Origin: Xylaria sp. FL1777
Lineage: Eukaryota > Ascomycota > Sordariomycetes > Xylariales > Xylariaceae
DNA: 64,000 nt
Direction: 5' to 3'
Assembly (NCBI GenBank): GCA_022578965.1
Contig: MU400607.1
Span: 62,001 to 126,000, forward strand
Shown here piece by piece: positions 1-11,954 of the stretch. The notes under the pieces were generated by a model. That model was not told where the DNA came from, made no database searches, and saw only the letters and a list, made by a program, of their open reading frames with translations. Each line of letters begins with the position of its first letter. Within the stretch, counting starts at the first letter, position 1. Position numbers and translations under genes: made by a program.

Positions 1-98
1 GAAGTCATTTTTGAGGCGCAGTATGCAGCATCGGATTTCTGAGACAGCGAAACGCCTGCAAAGGCGGCGATGAAGAAGAGAACTCTAGCGCCATACAT
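1..98 (-). CDS. Secreted protein, N-terminus only (cut by window edge)
   Basis: The minus strand opens with an ATG at 98-96 and stays open to base 1, giving 32 codons. The peptide begins MYGARVLFFIAAFAGVSL, which is a classic signal peptide: short basic start, hydrophobic core rich in F, A, V and I, then a polar stretch with a cysteine. The mature part lies outside the window, so the function cannot be named. A small secreted or cell-surface protein is the simplest reading. The initiating ATG is the only one in frame here, and sequence upstream of it (higher coordinates) has no coding look. Confidence 0.55.
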   Translation of the reverse strand, partial: MYGARVLFFIAAFAGVSLSQKSDAAYCASKMT

Positions 99-2265
99 GT
101 TGCTTGTTGGTACAGGTATCTTCAGGCTGCTGAGGGAGGATGATGGTAGGAAGGTACATAGGAGTGAAGTTAGAAGGACCTGTTTAGAGCATTCACAGGT
201 CGACGTGAATAGGTAGTTTATATATTAGAGGAGTTTATATCGAAGATGGTGCCATATCTCCAGGATCAACAGCATCGCCTAACTAGCAAGGGTGCTAGTT
301 GAAAGGAGCCATTCCCTGTTCCCCTCGAAGCCCAGGCCCTCCATTACATGTCACAATCCTTCACTGGTAGTTCTAGCATTAACTCATTATTATTACCCAA
401 AGAGAGCAGCCCTAAGCTAGCAACGGTTGCTACACGAGTATATATATAGTATGGTACCTGTCTTGGCCCGTGTAATATCAGCCCCCGTCCTCCGTATGAT
501 CCTTTGTCTCGCGCATAATATCAGACCTACCGACATGGTTTATAGCGCTAGGTTCGGGACGTAGGCCGAGCTACGGGATATCCCGCTTGTAGACTATAGA
601 GCTAGTTAGAGGAGGGAAAGAGGTGCCTACACTAAAATCATAAGGTAATAGAATAACAGATCCTCTACATCCTATGCTCGACCCTAGCTGTGTTAACCAA
701 CATATGCGTGTAAGTCGTTGCGAGCCCTATAGGGAGCGAATCTGGACAAGGTGGGGCGTAGCGCGGGTATTATGCTGATTGGCCAATTACATGCTGGCAC
801 CTTCTCGATTCGTCTTTCTTGATTTCAAGGCCTAGCTTACTATCCATGCGGGCGGTGCGGACTCTACCTAGGAGGTAGCTATCAAAATTAAGCGAGCCGT
901 TATTATGAGGGTGTATCGTGATGTATTGTCGTAAGAGCGCGAGTTGCTTTCACCCATCTCTACACGTGTAAGACGTGTTCTAACGAATCGTGCGGCGGGC
1001 CATCAGGGGCCAAGCAGACTCTACTCACGAGTCACACGTGCTGTAATAGACCAGATTAGGAATACCCTCAACTTCCCCGGCCCTGGAGCTGAGCGCTACG
1101 GGCTGCGGCCGCACGCGCTCTATACGACGCCGACTTTGAAGCCTTTAAACGATGGCATCTCAACAGATTTATCGTCATTATAACGCACGTCGTCGTACGA
1201 TTGTGGTTACAGGCTAGAGTTATTTGGAACCTAGATGGTCGGTCTCGACCTATAAAAAAGCCAGGATGCCGTCACGATCAAGAATTAGCTGTCACGCTAC
1301 GCCGTCATGCTACGCCGTCACGTAAGGCCGCAGGTATCGTGTAGTAGAGGGAATTGAAAAGGAAAGTTCTATTCAAAAAGCAAGGAAGGATTCCAAATAA
1401 GGACAGAATTCTCCTGCATCAACAGTACTAATATATCAATCAACTGAACGCTTCAGTTGACTAACGTTACGAGAGATATTGTGAATTGTTGGCATCATAC
1501 CTGCCCAGGGGTCTTGGTGAAGTTGACTGAGTTGATGTGACCTTATTCAGAGGTGTTCGAGGACCTTTTCCACTTCTCCGTTTTCTAGGTTGTGGAAGAG
1601 CTGGTCGATATTTTCCAAAACGTCTTAGGTCTATGAACAAACTTGTCTTTTTGACTTTTGGTAGCAAACCAGGGGGTTGGTTGATGGCAATAGCCTGACC
1701 CTTTCGGCGTAAGTGGATTAGATAATATTCGCTTTCGGCCTGGTATTGTTCGTAGTTTTGAGTGAAATGGCGGCTTAATTAGATATACTTGAAACAACTA
1801 ACATAGCTAGCGAACAGGGCTGTTGCGCTTAGGGCACCAACAAGGTATGACATCAAATGCTTCTGCTATCGTGATGGAATGAACGATATTTCGTTCTAGG
1901 CCGGACGATTATGTTAGGTAAGTATGTACGTTTAAATGAGGGGTTGATGCGGCTGAGAAAAGGAAACACTTGAGTGGTGGGTTGAGCGAGGGGTGTCTGC
2001 GACCAATTCAAGCCTGCTTACTTTACTTATTTATATTATTAATCATGTTTTTTTCACCCTAGCTAATCATAACGCCAAAAAGTTGCCTAATAACAATGGC
2101 GACTACAAAGTCTATCGGAGCCTTGGACATTTCTCTACAACCTCGGTTAGTTATATACAAAACCCTACCCAATGCTCTCGCTTTGCTAACCTGATAATTG
2201 TAGCGCCCGAATGCCCAGAAACGCCACCGTAACCATCGTTTCATCTTCCCCCCCATCGCGATAAT
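99..2265. other. Intergenic, no gene recognised
   Basis: No reading frame in this stretch resembles a known family. Open frames at 944-1183 (+) and at 1467-1667 and 1585-1797 (-) are short, have no start context or introns that extend them, and are low-complexity or basic. A short tandem repeat at 1291-1329 is listed separately. The stretch is probably decayed or regulatory DNA. Confidence 0.5.
1291..1329. repeat. 13-bp tandem repeat, three copies
   Basis: Three adjacent 13-mers follow the pattern GTCACGCTACGCC, GTCATGCTACGCC, GTCACGTAAGGCC. The second differs from the first by one transition. The third is more diverged. Confidence 0.7.
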
Positions 2266-2269
2266 GAAT

Positions 2270-2700
2270 TGTTTTCGAGCGCGAGACCATCCTCAGTCAA
2301 ATACATCAATAATTGCAAGGATATTGCAGGATATAAGAAAGACGGTGTTAGGAGTCCAACATCCATCCACGCTAAGCAGCACGGCCTAACCTGGCTTTGA
2401 CGTACCGGAATCAAAGCCGCTGAGTCGTTGTTAGCGCAGATGATGAAAACTAGGAAGACGGTGCCGGGGGCCAACATCCTGACAGGCTAAGCAGCCGACG
2501 ACCTGGCGTTGATGTGGAAGTTTTATGGGCACATCGCTGATGCGATTCAACTGATAGGGGATTGCACGCAAATCCTCAGTCGAGTTCTTCGCCAGACCAT
2601 TCTAATACCGTGTTGCCGCTGTCTGCGCTTAATAGTTGGCGTATGGAGTCGTCGGCTCCTAGAATCAGCTAACAGCTCTTGGAGATACTTATCATCTCTC
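2270..2700 (+). pseudogene. Decayed TPR (kinesin-light-chain type) protein, C-terminal part
   Basis: Reading across frames on the plus strand recovers the repeat signature of fungal NB-ARC/NACHT-TPR proteins. There is a 'TVLGVQHPSTLSS' unit near 2340-2390, matching the usual VLG-x-HP-x-TL-x-S pattern. Next comes 'NLALTYRNQSR' (about 2389-2421), then, after a frameshift, 'ESLLAQMMKTRKTV' and 'DDLALMWKFYGHIADAIQL' (about 2496-2555). The units follow in the right order and spacing for tandem TPRs, but in-frame stops (for example the TAA near 2388 and another near 2488) and frameshifts separate them. In intact relatives these repeats form the C-terminal sensor of STAND-class proteins. The N-terminal parts are not visible. 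Confidence is good for the family and low for exact ends. Confidence 0.6.
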
Positions 2701-5009
2701 ATGCCGTCTGTCCTCGGCTACATTTATACATAAATATTGGAGGTGGACCGCACTTGGTCTAAGCATGCATTATTTTAAGTAAAAGTGCAGCGAGCATCTC
2801 ATGTTGAAGAACCGTGGCCACGTAGCAACTGGCAGCAGCTCGCTCGTGGCTTGCATGGCGCATGCAAATAGGCACGTCTTGTTGTCGAGCTGGTAAGTCA
2901 TGTGATCTCTTCCTCAAAATTTTCCAGATTATCCCATATTCTGCTGTTCTATCTATACTTACCTGGGTGTCCTTGTTCCTCATGTCTCACTACCTAGTTT
3001 TTTAAGAGAGCAGGACCTGGAAGGATGCGCATTACCGGCCAGAGGGAGAACTCCACTTCCCCGGGTAGATAGAGGAGTGAATGAACTATCCTCGAGTCGC
3101 GTGAAAGCACACTTAATCCTTCCTCGTTACCTTATACCATTCTATGCAAACTGCACTTACGTAAGAGAAGACTTACAAGGCTCACATAAGACACTTTAAA
3201 GACTCGCGATACCTGTTGGAACGAAGTTCTAGAGACTGAACTCGCGACCCTTGAGAAATAGAAGAGTAGATTGACTATCTGAGTCTAGATACCAACCTAA
3301 TGAGACATTAATTACCATATCCACTTCGAAATGCGGCGAGCCTTCGTTAAGCGATTCATTAAGCGATTTGACAAATCTGCGATTAATTGGACAATGGCAG
3401 AAGCATGTTATAGTCTTATCACAACTGTCGCAGCAAGCTGAAAGCTGCTATATGGTCTACATGATCCAAGTGGAGACGGCAAGATAAGGCGTGAAGCTGC
3501 AAAGAAATATTCAGCTGCACTAAGCAAACCTGTTGCCCAGCAAGAAGTATCCGCCGCGCGTGCCGTATGAAAAAAAGTTTAATATCTCATGGAATGTTTT
3601 AGCGCTGCATGTATGAATCCAGGATTCTAGTGTTAGCGTAATAACGAGAAGCATCACAAGCCTGATAACAATACCATAGGCCAACTTAGGTGATAAACTA
3701 AAAATATATGCCGATGTACCTCAAGCGATTTACGCGGTAGTTTGTAAACGTATTCGCCTGCGATAACGTCGCGGCAGATTGCTCTAGCAAGAACCAGCTA
3801 GTGTAGCTTGACTTCGAATATAGTGTTCGCTCGGCGCCAAGGTTACCGATTGAGAGCCATTGCTTTGGGACTATAAAATCTTGTTATTTTGAGATGGATA
3901 GGCTATAAGATGCGGAGTTAGAACCAACCGCCAGCTGACGTTCTCCCCAGATAGCTAGCTAGCCTAGGAGATCTGCAATATTCTACTAACACCCCACGTT
4001 TGTCTCTAGCTAAGAGTAAACTGGGTCTGTTCTCACGTGTTTTATATAACGACTTCGAAGATCAGTATTAGTCTAACATCGAAGCCCTTATGGCGTAGCA
4101 CAAGCATCCGACGTATAAGTATTACGGTCTTCCTACTTGGCTTTCTTGTGACGGTTACTTTCAAGTTAAAGTTATAATCCTGTTAACGTTAGTAGCGATG
4201 CCCTAGATTACTTCGGTTGCTTAGACGGCCGGCTTTTAGATAGAGTTTGAAACCAGATCGGAAATGCAGATGCATGATAGTTATACCTTGTTAAAAATAA
4301 CGCTGCTATTTCTACTACCCTTTAAAACATGGCACTGAACAAGAGAACTAGGTAAATACGTGTTATATTTTACATTGGCAACGACACCCCTAAAACTCCA
4401 CATCATGATTGCAGAAGCCACAACACTTCCGTCACTTCACCTCCATGCAAGCGCGGGGGGCGCGAGAAGCTGTGTAATAAAGACTTTAGAAGTTGTGGAA
4501 TCCCACGCTACGGAGATCCGGTAGTTCGAAGGAACCGGAGTCGGTTTGGTCTCGATTCACCGAGTTATGGTGTATGAAGTACTACGATATGTCGGGAGTT
4601 TTTGTCTCTAGGATGAAGCTGAGTCACTAAAGGGTAGCTGCTAGGTGCTAGTTATAGGGCACGGTCACACGGGCACATTATTATTTCTATTATATAGGAA
4701 ATACTAGACTATATCGATCCCTTCCACCCTCTCACAATAGAAGACTTCAATCAACCACACAAGCTTTCAAATATGGAGTCTTAAGTGCAGCCTTTACATT
4801 ATTTAAATTGGTTACGGCATCAACAATTTAGGGCAAGAAGCCCAAGTATGTCTTCTCTGCGATTCTTAGGATACCTAATCCAGCACCCTTTCACCTTAGC
4901 GTGGAGGAATGCGCAAACTGCAAAGGTCATTAGCACACCCTAATCACCAAATTGAGCCTTGCGATTCAATACCAAGCAGGCTACTGTCCGTTATGTCAAT
5001 GGCTTTTAG
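2701..5009. other. Intergenic, nothing recognised
   Basis: No frame here shows a recognisable domain or a plausible exon chain. A possible coding-like phrase near 3360-3540 (+) is interrupted and matches nothing I know. The last few hundred bases are the 3' flank of the minus-strand gene that ends at 5010. Confidence 0.45.
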
Positions 5010-5892
5010 TTAGTCAAAAAGCGCCGCATCCGGATTCCCCTCAGCCATAAGCCGCTTATCCTCCGCCCACTTCTCTCTCTCGAGCTCTAGCAGCTCGACC
5101 CGGCATCGCTCCTTGTCGAAGTGATCCGGCCATCCGTGGCGGATGTACACGCTGGAAATCTTCTGCACCAAATCAGCTTAGTCAGTGCGATCCAAGTGCC
5201 AAATAGCAGGAATCGCAGAGCTCGCTCACCGCCGCATGTTCCGACTCGCGCACAATCTCCTTCCTCTGCTCCCGATCAAGTTCACTCCCGCCCTCGAAGT
5301 CTATATGGTCTAACTCAGTAAGGTCGGGTCGCTTGTAGAACCTTCCCGTCTCCGGCTGGCCGATCGGGTTCGGTGTGCTCATCCAATCGAGCTCCTTGTA
5401 CATCCGGGTCCATTCGTCTAGGAGTTCCGCGAGGGGCACTGTCGAATGAGCGCGCCACTTCTCTGCTTCGGGAAGGGCCTCGTACTCGTCGTACGGGACC
5501 GAAGTGTTGCCCATGGAAAACTTCGTCACGGCGCCATTGCTCGTGTCCAGGATCAGATCCGTGCCTAGATAGTCGGCGCGGCGGGCGAGGTACACGCAGT
5601 GTGCCGGGAGGGGGTATAACTCTTCCGAGTACCAACCCTCACCGTCATGGTAGCAGAAGGGAACCGTCCCGGGATAGATGAGAAGGTGTCCTGATGACGG
5701 GTTGGTGGGACGGAGGTAAGGCAGGTGGTGAAGGAGATCGACGACTGTTGCGTCTTTTCCCGCCGCATTGTTGATGAAGCTCCAGCCCTGCGGAGGCGGA
5801 ATGATGAGGCTGTCATCCTCCAGGTATGGGTGGCGGATCATGTGGCGGTAAAATTTTAAGATGGCGCTGCAGACCTCATCGCGTGAATACAT
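5010..5892 (-). CDS. Conserved fungal protein, possibly SMI1/KNR4 (SUKH)-like
   Basis: Two exons, 5892-5230 and 5162-5010, give 271 residues. The intron has donor GTGAGC and a GTGCAG acceptor, phase 0. The second exon supplies a charged tail (VYIRHGWPDHFDKERC near its start) that makes a better C-terminus than reading through the donor. The middle ('YLARRADYLGTDLILDTSNG' followed by 'AVTKF') recalls the beta-strand pattern of SMI1/KNR4 proteins, in which a glycine-Asp-Leu-Leu strand precedes an N-G turn. That assignment is tentative because the overall similarity is to an uncharacterised fungal family. There is no signal peptide or membrane segment, so it is probably cytosolic. It stands alone between decayed loci. 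Reading frame and splicing are clean, so it looks functional. Confidence 0.75.
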
Positions 5893-6189
5893 TTTGGAAT
5901 CACGTCGGAAGATCTATCATATATCCGACTTGTACGTCTACTGTTGCGAATACGCTAAATTAAAAGGTAAACCGCGAGAACTAGATACTAGTATTGATAA
6001 CTATTTTGCTAAATAGTCTCGGCGACTTGATTTGTGCCGACACTCTTGGATATTAGTATCCCGTGGTGTGTGAGTTTGGGAATTACAGGCGCGGGGCCAG
6101 CGGACCGGGCCGGGGACACGGGCAGCAGTTAGGCGCTAAAACATACCAATAAAGACGATGCACTCATTCCGTCTACTGTGCAGCTAACA

Positions 6190-7484
6190 ATGCTTCTTTC
6201 TCTTATTCATATGACCTAACGCAAATGGCACTCGGATCCAAATAGCGGATCTCCTCGAGCATCCGCATCTCCTCATTAACGTCGACGACTCCACCCGTCA
6301 CTGGGGATGGGGAGATCCACAACGTGCCAATTCGCCTAAAGGGTATGTACTGCGTACGGGTGACCTTGTAATCGGAGATATAACTTTAGAGACGGCCGTA
6401 TTGGTCGGAAAGTGCCTAAGATTTCTCTCATCCGGAATACGTGGGAATCCTCGTCTTTCATTCGCGCGACTTTCCATATTGGTTGTAGTCCCACCGATAC
6501 GTTCTCTCCGCGTCCTGAGGGTTGCCGTTCTATAGCCGCCATGTCGGAGCAGAGCTAGAATGGAATGGGGCTCTGACGTAGTTCAGCATTGTGATTGTCG
6601 GCAGTCTCCGGGCTCGCGGAGCCACTTGAAGACCCGTCCCGGATAGGGCCTCTTCCGATGTTACGCTACCACGACTTGTCACTTCCGACTCATAGCTAGC
6701 CATCTTCACCGTCATCACTCTGCCTATCAAAGTGACATTCGTCCCAGCTCATCAGTGGTGATTCTGCTTCTAATCTCTAGCTCTGTTCTGCAAATAAATG
6801 ACTAGAGTTGGTAATGATTTTCGTCGATTTTCATGATGACTCCTGCAGTAACATAACGGCCGGAAATTTGATCGCAGCTGGTCGGAGGAAATATACGTCT
6901 TCTTAGCCTGTGCTCGGTCGAGAACGTAAAGATTATTGAGTTGAGGCCGTAAATGCCAGGCCCCGCAGACACCTAGAGCGAATTGATGTTCAGAGGCGAT
7001 GACATATCCGAAATAGGGAACTCCCTAGGTGGATGCTGCATGAGAACTACGTGAAACAAGAGATGCGCTGCGAATAATAGTATTTCCTTAGAGATGCAAC
7101 AGCACCGTTAGATTTGAAGCGATAGCCTCGACTATTAGGAGACAAGTGGTGAGCAGGGGCTAGATGTTCTAATGATAACATAGCTGCTCCTAGGCCAAAT
7201 CCTCTGTGCCCTTCCAGTAGACTCAGTTCTCGTATCGTGGCTTCGGCAGCGTCTCGTGCCTTCTTGTTAGTGCCGCAAAGTATAACAATGGGCTTTGTAT
7301 TTTCGGGGTTCCGTCCTATCATATATAATTGAACAAACAGGTCAGCATGGCCAAAGTCCAATGCTTCAAGGCTATTCTCAATATCAGGTTGAATAGCTTT
7401 CTCAAACGTTTCAAACGCTGGTGCTCGGGGCCACCACACCTTACGTTTGCCGACTACAGACAAAGTCTGTATGATGAGGGTCAA
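6190..7484 (-). pseudogene. Broken gene of an unnamed fungus-specific family
   Basis: The clearest piece is a 145-codon open frame at 7484-7047. It contains 'FVQLYMIGRNPENTKPIVIL' followed by CGTNKKARDAAEATIRE and GFGLGAA. From memory this resembles the N-terminal part of long hypothetical proteins common in Sordariomycetes. Beyond the stop at 7047, coding-looking fragments continue in other minus frames: 'GVPYFGYVIASEHQFALGV' (about 7030-6970), 'MASYESEVTSRGSVTSEEAL' (about 6700-6640) and 'GTLWISPSPVTGGVVDVNEE' (about 6330-6270). The order fits one decayed gene with several stops and frameshifts. No function is known. The alternative is a short, real 145-residue protein at 7047-7484. Confidence 0.45.
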
Positions 7485-7857
7485 TCGTAGGAGTCTGGCC
7501 TTGAGGTGTTTCGGCCGACTCTCATGCAGTCATACCTAGGTATACAACCAGTCAGCACATGTGGCGTCTAGTGTGCATTGTACAGCCACGGGGTTTGGGA
7601 TATGGCCTTTAGTCGCGGAGGCGGATAAAGATTGCACATCGACTAGTATTAAAGGGCAGTTGATAATCTCTTAGATGTGCGACGCTCCTAGCTCCACTGC
7701 GTCCCGTGAAAAAAAACGCTCCCATTCCTACTAAACAAATAGAGTGTTATTGACGGTCCAGTGGATTTCCCGCCAGTCGACGAAGTGGTAGAAGCTTCTG
7801 GGCGGACTAGGTTCACAGAAGAGATTCTTCAATGGCAGACGGAGCCAATACCTTAAC

Positions 7858-8840
7858 ATGTCTGCTCATATGGAATTCTTGCGACGACAATGGCATACGA
7901 CGGCGGCCGATGTGGGTGGGCGTTACGTGGCGTCGCAAAAGGTAGAAGATATCTTTCAGATTGTTCAACTTCTACTACAGGGGTACCACCAAAATTCAAT
8001 CGTATCACGACTGTATCAGGCTAACCCGACAGCCTGCGATACTGCCTCCAGCTGTTTAGTAGATCATGCAGTCAGGCTCTTGTTTTGGTATTTTTAGGCA
8101 CCGAGCGAGCCCGCATCACTGTCTGAAATAGTAGAAAGGAAGAGAACGACTTAACAAGCCCTCAGTCTTTGATTGCCATCATGTCAGGCTTCACAAGTCT
8201 TCTGATGCGGAGCATCGGCACCATAGGCGGCCCCAAGGTCGTCGAGTTTACGGACAAACTCGCCAATCATCTTCAACTGGTTGATGATGACACAGCTGTC
8301 CTTCTATTTCACCATGCATCATTTCTTGAATGCCAAGTCAGGTTAGGTCATGCCTCTATCATCCAAGATTGCAATAATTCTGACTGGAGCAGCACTCTCT
8401 ACCCAGATGGTCTAGTTGACGAAACACTTCGGACCTTAGCTCTTCTTTTCCTACAGCCCGAGTTCAGCTCTTCGGCTTGGGGCAGCAATAAGAAAAGAGA
8501 ATAGTTCCAAAAACTTTGCATAGAGTCCAACCCATGCCTCATTGATCCTCGTGTTGCACTCCGTGGCAACCTTCGAGCAGAAGACCTGCAGATAGAACGA
8601 TTCACATTCCGGAGGGACAGGCTGATTTATTCTCAAGGAGGTCTATGGCGATGCGACGTTAAGGACTACGCAGCAATGGTGGCGTGACGGACGTAACAGG
8701 GAGAGGAGATTCATGTTCTGGGTTGCTGTTTTTGTTTTGATGATTATGATCATGGTCTCATCCAGTGCATTGGGAGCGCTCCGCAGGTGGACAAAGCCTT
8801 TTATTCGACGGTCATCTAGAGACGGGATTAGTATCCTATC
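7858..8840 (+). pseudogene. Broken gene of a fungus-specific membrane-anchored family
   Basis: Three plus-strand segments join into a familiar fungal C-terminus. 7858-8097 carries 'VEDIFQIVQLLLQGY'. 8169-8504 carries 'YPDGLVDETLRTLALLF' and an SSSAWG-x-KKR motif, then a TAG stop. Past the stop the same protein continues ('ESNPCLIDPRVALRGNLRAE', then a TGA) and shifts frame to 'QQWWRDGRN' and 'FWVAVFVLMIMIMV', a C-terminal transmembrane helix. Intact relatives end with a WW-x-D-R-x-N ... FWVA pattern before one membrane helix. At least two stops and two frame changes show this copy is dead. Family function is unknown to me. Confidence 0.65.
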
Positions 8841-11220
8841 CAAAGTATTGGTACCCGAACTGTTGCTACATAGCGTCGGCTTAATAGAACTCAGCGTATG
8901 AATTCAAGCCCATTTGACTCTAGTAAACAGTGGGAGCCAGTTCCTCTTTTGCAATAAGCCCAGGTGGCGTTCGTCATCCGAGCCTCACAGTAAAAGAGTC
9001 TGGACTTTATGTTGTGGTCTTGGAGACTGCGTAAACACTGAATGAGCTAACCCTCGAGCTCATGATGTTGACTTAATTATAGCAAACTTGGGCGAGGGGG
9101 CGATTGAACGCTGGTCCCTATCGCCAACGTCACAAAAACTTTGGGCGTAGAAACTATAGTTTAGACGACGTCGCATGCCGCCATCAACATTAGCTAACCT
9201 TGGAAGAGGATATGGAATCTGGTAAATCGAATTCTAAAGCGCTGCCATGCATACTCATAAGTGTAATTCAACCGGAAGAGAGGCGATATCAAAAGCTCAA
9301 GGCTACGCCGCAAATTTAGCTCGTGTAAATAGCGAGCTAGGCAGGTTGAAGTGTGCTCCGGCAAACACGACGAGCTAGCTGCGGCAGACCCGTGTTTGCT
9401 TTATCATACGTATGATCTGAGACATCGATGACCCAAGCAAACGGGCTGTGTGCAACCCAAATAGTCGTGTTGCAGAGCTTAGGCGAGACAGATTTCCAGC
9501 GTCGTCTATCGAACCAAAGTGGACTTGGCGGAAGATCCGGCGAGATACTTTAGTGTAGCGTGCACGCAGTAGCTTGTTCGGCCGTGAAATACATGATAGG
9601 TAACGTAGTAGAAGATTAGTATTGGTAGTCAAGAATGCCCAACACGACCACACGACGCGAATCATGAATCTCAAACCGGACCGCTGCGCAGGACAACCCA
9701 TGCGTCGTTGTGCCTCAGACTCTGCAGTCAAACCCCATATCTGCACTCGCAGAGCACTGAGAATACGAGAAAGGGTGCGGAGGGCAAATGCGGAGTGTGA
9801 GTGGGTGTTTTCCCCATATGGCATGTGGTCGAGGCCTACAGCCAATGGACGACGTTTGAGCAGCCGAAGAAGACCTGGATGGCCTGTCTACAGCAGCGCA
9901 CTATGTAGTCTACTGTGTATGTATGCCAGGTAGAAGCAGTGGGCATGGAGGAGGTGCCGAAGAACACGAGCCATCCCACGCCATCCTACTGATATTGGCT
10001 GCATACAGGTTTTCTTGTTCTGCTTCACTCGTGTCGCCGAGTTTCCGAAGCCGTCATGCAGAAAAGCGTAGGATACATACAAAGAACTAGAAGTCGCCTG
10101 GAGAGAATCCGCAAGATTGCAGAGATGAGCATACCGGTACTTGTATGCATTCCAGGGTGCAGATGTACATAACATAAACAGATATTGAAATTTGAACAAT
10201 GGTGCGTGCTGAATGGTCTACACTAGTGTGAGAGGCGAGAGATGCCCATTTGAGAACCTATACCTACTGCGGACAAGGTAGCAGGGGATCCCACGGTGGA
10301 CCGTGCACAGTGCGGAAAGAGTCAGTGGAGACCCGAATTGTGCATGTTCTTACACCCTAAATACCTAATCCAGCCAAACATATACCTACCTAGTTACTTA
10401 ACCTACGCAGTACTTATCGAGTACCGTACATATCAAAAGATGAAAACAATAATAACGAGTGTAGGACGGAGGGAAACTTTGAACTGGTGGTCGCCGTAAA
10501 AATGCTGTAGGTTGTCGGTGATTCAGTTGGATTCTTTTGATTCTATGTGGCCAATAAAAGCATCCCATGGCCATGGAAATCACCGTCAGCTCTGGAACCT
10601 GGCGTTGCATCACTGAACGCTAGCGAAGCCACCCACTGTCGCACCCTTGTAATGCCTCATCTCGACTGCATTCTGGGCACTCATATGTGGTATAGTGTTG
10701 GGTAGGTACTTACTGCGTAGTGGGTAGCCCAGCTTGTTGCTGCCATCGTTGCTGTCAGTGCTGCAGAATTCCGCACAGTGCCTGATACTTCTGCCTCGCT
10801 GGCAAAAGCTGCGATGGGTCCCCGGCCTCAATGGTACGCTGCCTGCTGTAGCACCCTGTCCAAAGCTTGTCTCCTCCATGTCGAATTGATATTGAGGAGG
10901 TACTGCGTATTCCCGGAGCCCCTTGGCCACTTGGCTTGGCCAGACGCTGCCTCATATACACGGTACTTCACGCAACTCCAACCTTCTTCTTTCGTTGTCT
11001 TTCCGTTAACCCTGACCTGGTGCCCTCGTTTTTAACCTTGGTCGGTTGGCATCCTCGGATTTCTCTTCCAAGATCTTATTTACTAATACTACTTGTTTTA
11101 ATACTCATCTTTCGACATCATCCAATACCCAGTACTCTAACTGACTGAGTTTGCTGCCGGCTCTCGTTTACAACAAGCAACACAGAAGTTCTCCCGATAC
11201 TCACAAACACGCAAAACACA
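8841..11220. other. Intergenic, no supported gene
   Basis: A 156-codon minus frame at 9375-9845 and a 103-codon plus frame at 9622-9933 overlap each other and match nothing recognisable. Several short frames at 10600-11150 overlap on both strands. The last ~250 bases (pyrimidine-rich, ending in CAAACACGCAAAACACA just before the ATG at 11221) look like the promoter and 5' leader of the next gene. Confidence 0.45.
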
Positions 11221-11954
11221 ATGCCATCTCTGAAAACTGTTCTGGCCACGGCCACCTTGCTCCTATCCTCAGTCCGAGCCCAGGAGCAGTATGTCATCGA
11301 TCCCGACAGCGTCCCGTTGAGCACTAGGGGTATGGTGTCCCGTCCAGCACGTTTGTTACGATAGACTTAATTCTAATGTGGCTGTATAGACAACTGGTGT
11401 CAGCAAGAGAAGAGCACATGTCCCATCATTTGCGACCAAGTTCCACCGGGAGGTTACCAAGTCAATGATTGCGATCCTGTACGCCCTATTCTAATTGCCC
11501 TCTAAACATACCGAGGCGGATATACTGATTTCTCTTGTAGATGGCATTGACGTACGGCTGTATCTGCGATAATGGCATGTCACCGAACCTCTCCGAGTAC
11601 TCTCTTACCCTTCCATTTTTCATCTGCCAGGAATGGGGCACCCAGTGTGTAGCCGGCTGTAATGGTGATGCCTCTTGCGCCAGCGACTGCCAACAGAACC
11701 ACCCGTGCGGTGCCCTGAATCCCACACGAGTCAACCAGACAACATCGTCAACTGGCACTGCCACTCAGACAGGCGCAGCGGCCACGTCCAGTGCGGGCCA
11801 GATATATGATGGTCTAGGTGGTGATGGCAGCTCCGGGTCGGATTCGTCAGACTCGAAACCCAAGAACGGGGCCTCCCCCCTTCTTCAATACGGCAGCCTC
11901 GTTGGTGGCTTTGTTTTGGCTGCTTGTGTTGGTTTGGGCTCGCTCATCCTCTAA
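11221..11954 (+). CDS. GPI-anchored cysteine-rich surface protein (DUF7707-like)
   Basis: Three exons, 11221-11329, 11390-11478 and 11541-11954, give 203 residues. The introns are 60 and 62 nt, and all junctions keep frame. Residues 1-20 are a signal peptide ending in SVRA. The mature domain follows the layout I recall for DUF7707: 'VIDPDSVPLSTRDNWCQQE', then cysteines spaced through 'CPIIC', 'CDPMALTYGCICDNGMSPN', 'CQEWGTQCVAGCNGDASC' and 'CQQNHPCGALNPTRVN'. A Ser/Thr/Gly-rich linker follows, then a hydrophobic tail (GSLVGGFVLAACVGLGSLIL) with no basic end, the pattern of a GPI-attachment signal. It should sit at the plasma membrane or wall. Function is unknown; relatives are structural or host-contact surface proteins. 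The DUF number is from memory. Confidence 0.85.

Noticed and set aside
944..1183. 79-codon plus frame, and minus frames at 1467-1797
   Set aside because: Short, basic or low complexity, no homology recognised, no promoter or splice context.
9375..9845. 156-codon minus-strand frame
   Set aside because: No recognised domain. It overlaps other frames on both strands, and alternative frames look equally protein-like. No splice or start support.
10610..11148. Several overlapping frames upstream of the GPI-protein gene
   Set aside because: They lie on both strands and in the probable promoter/leader. None has a recognisable motif.
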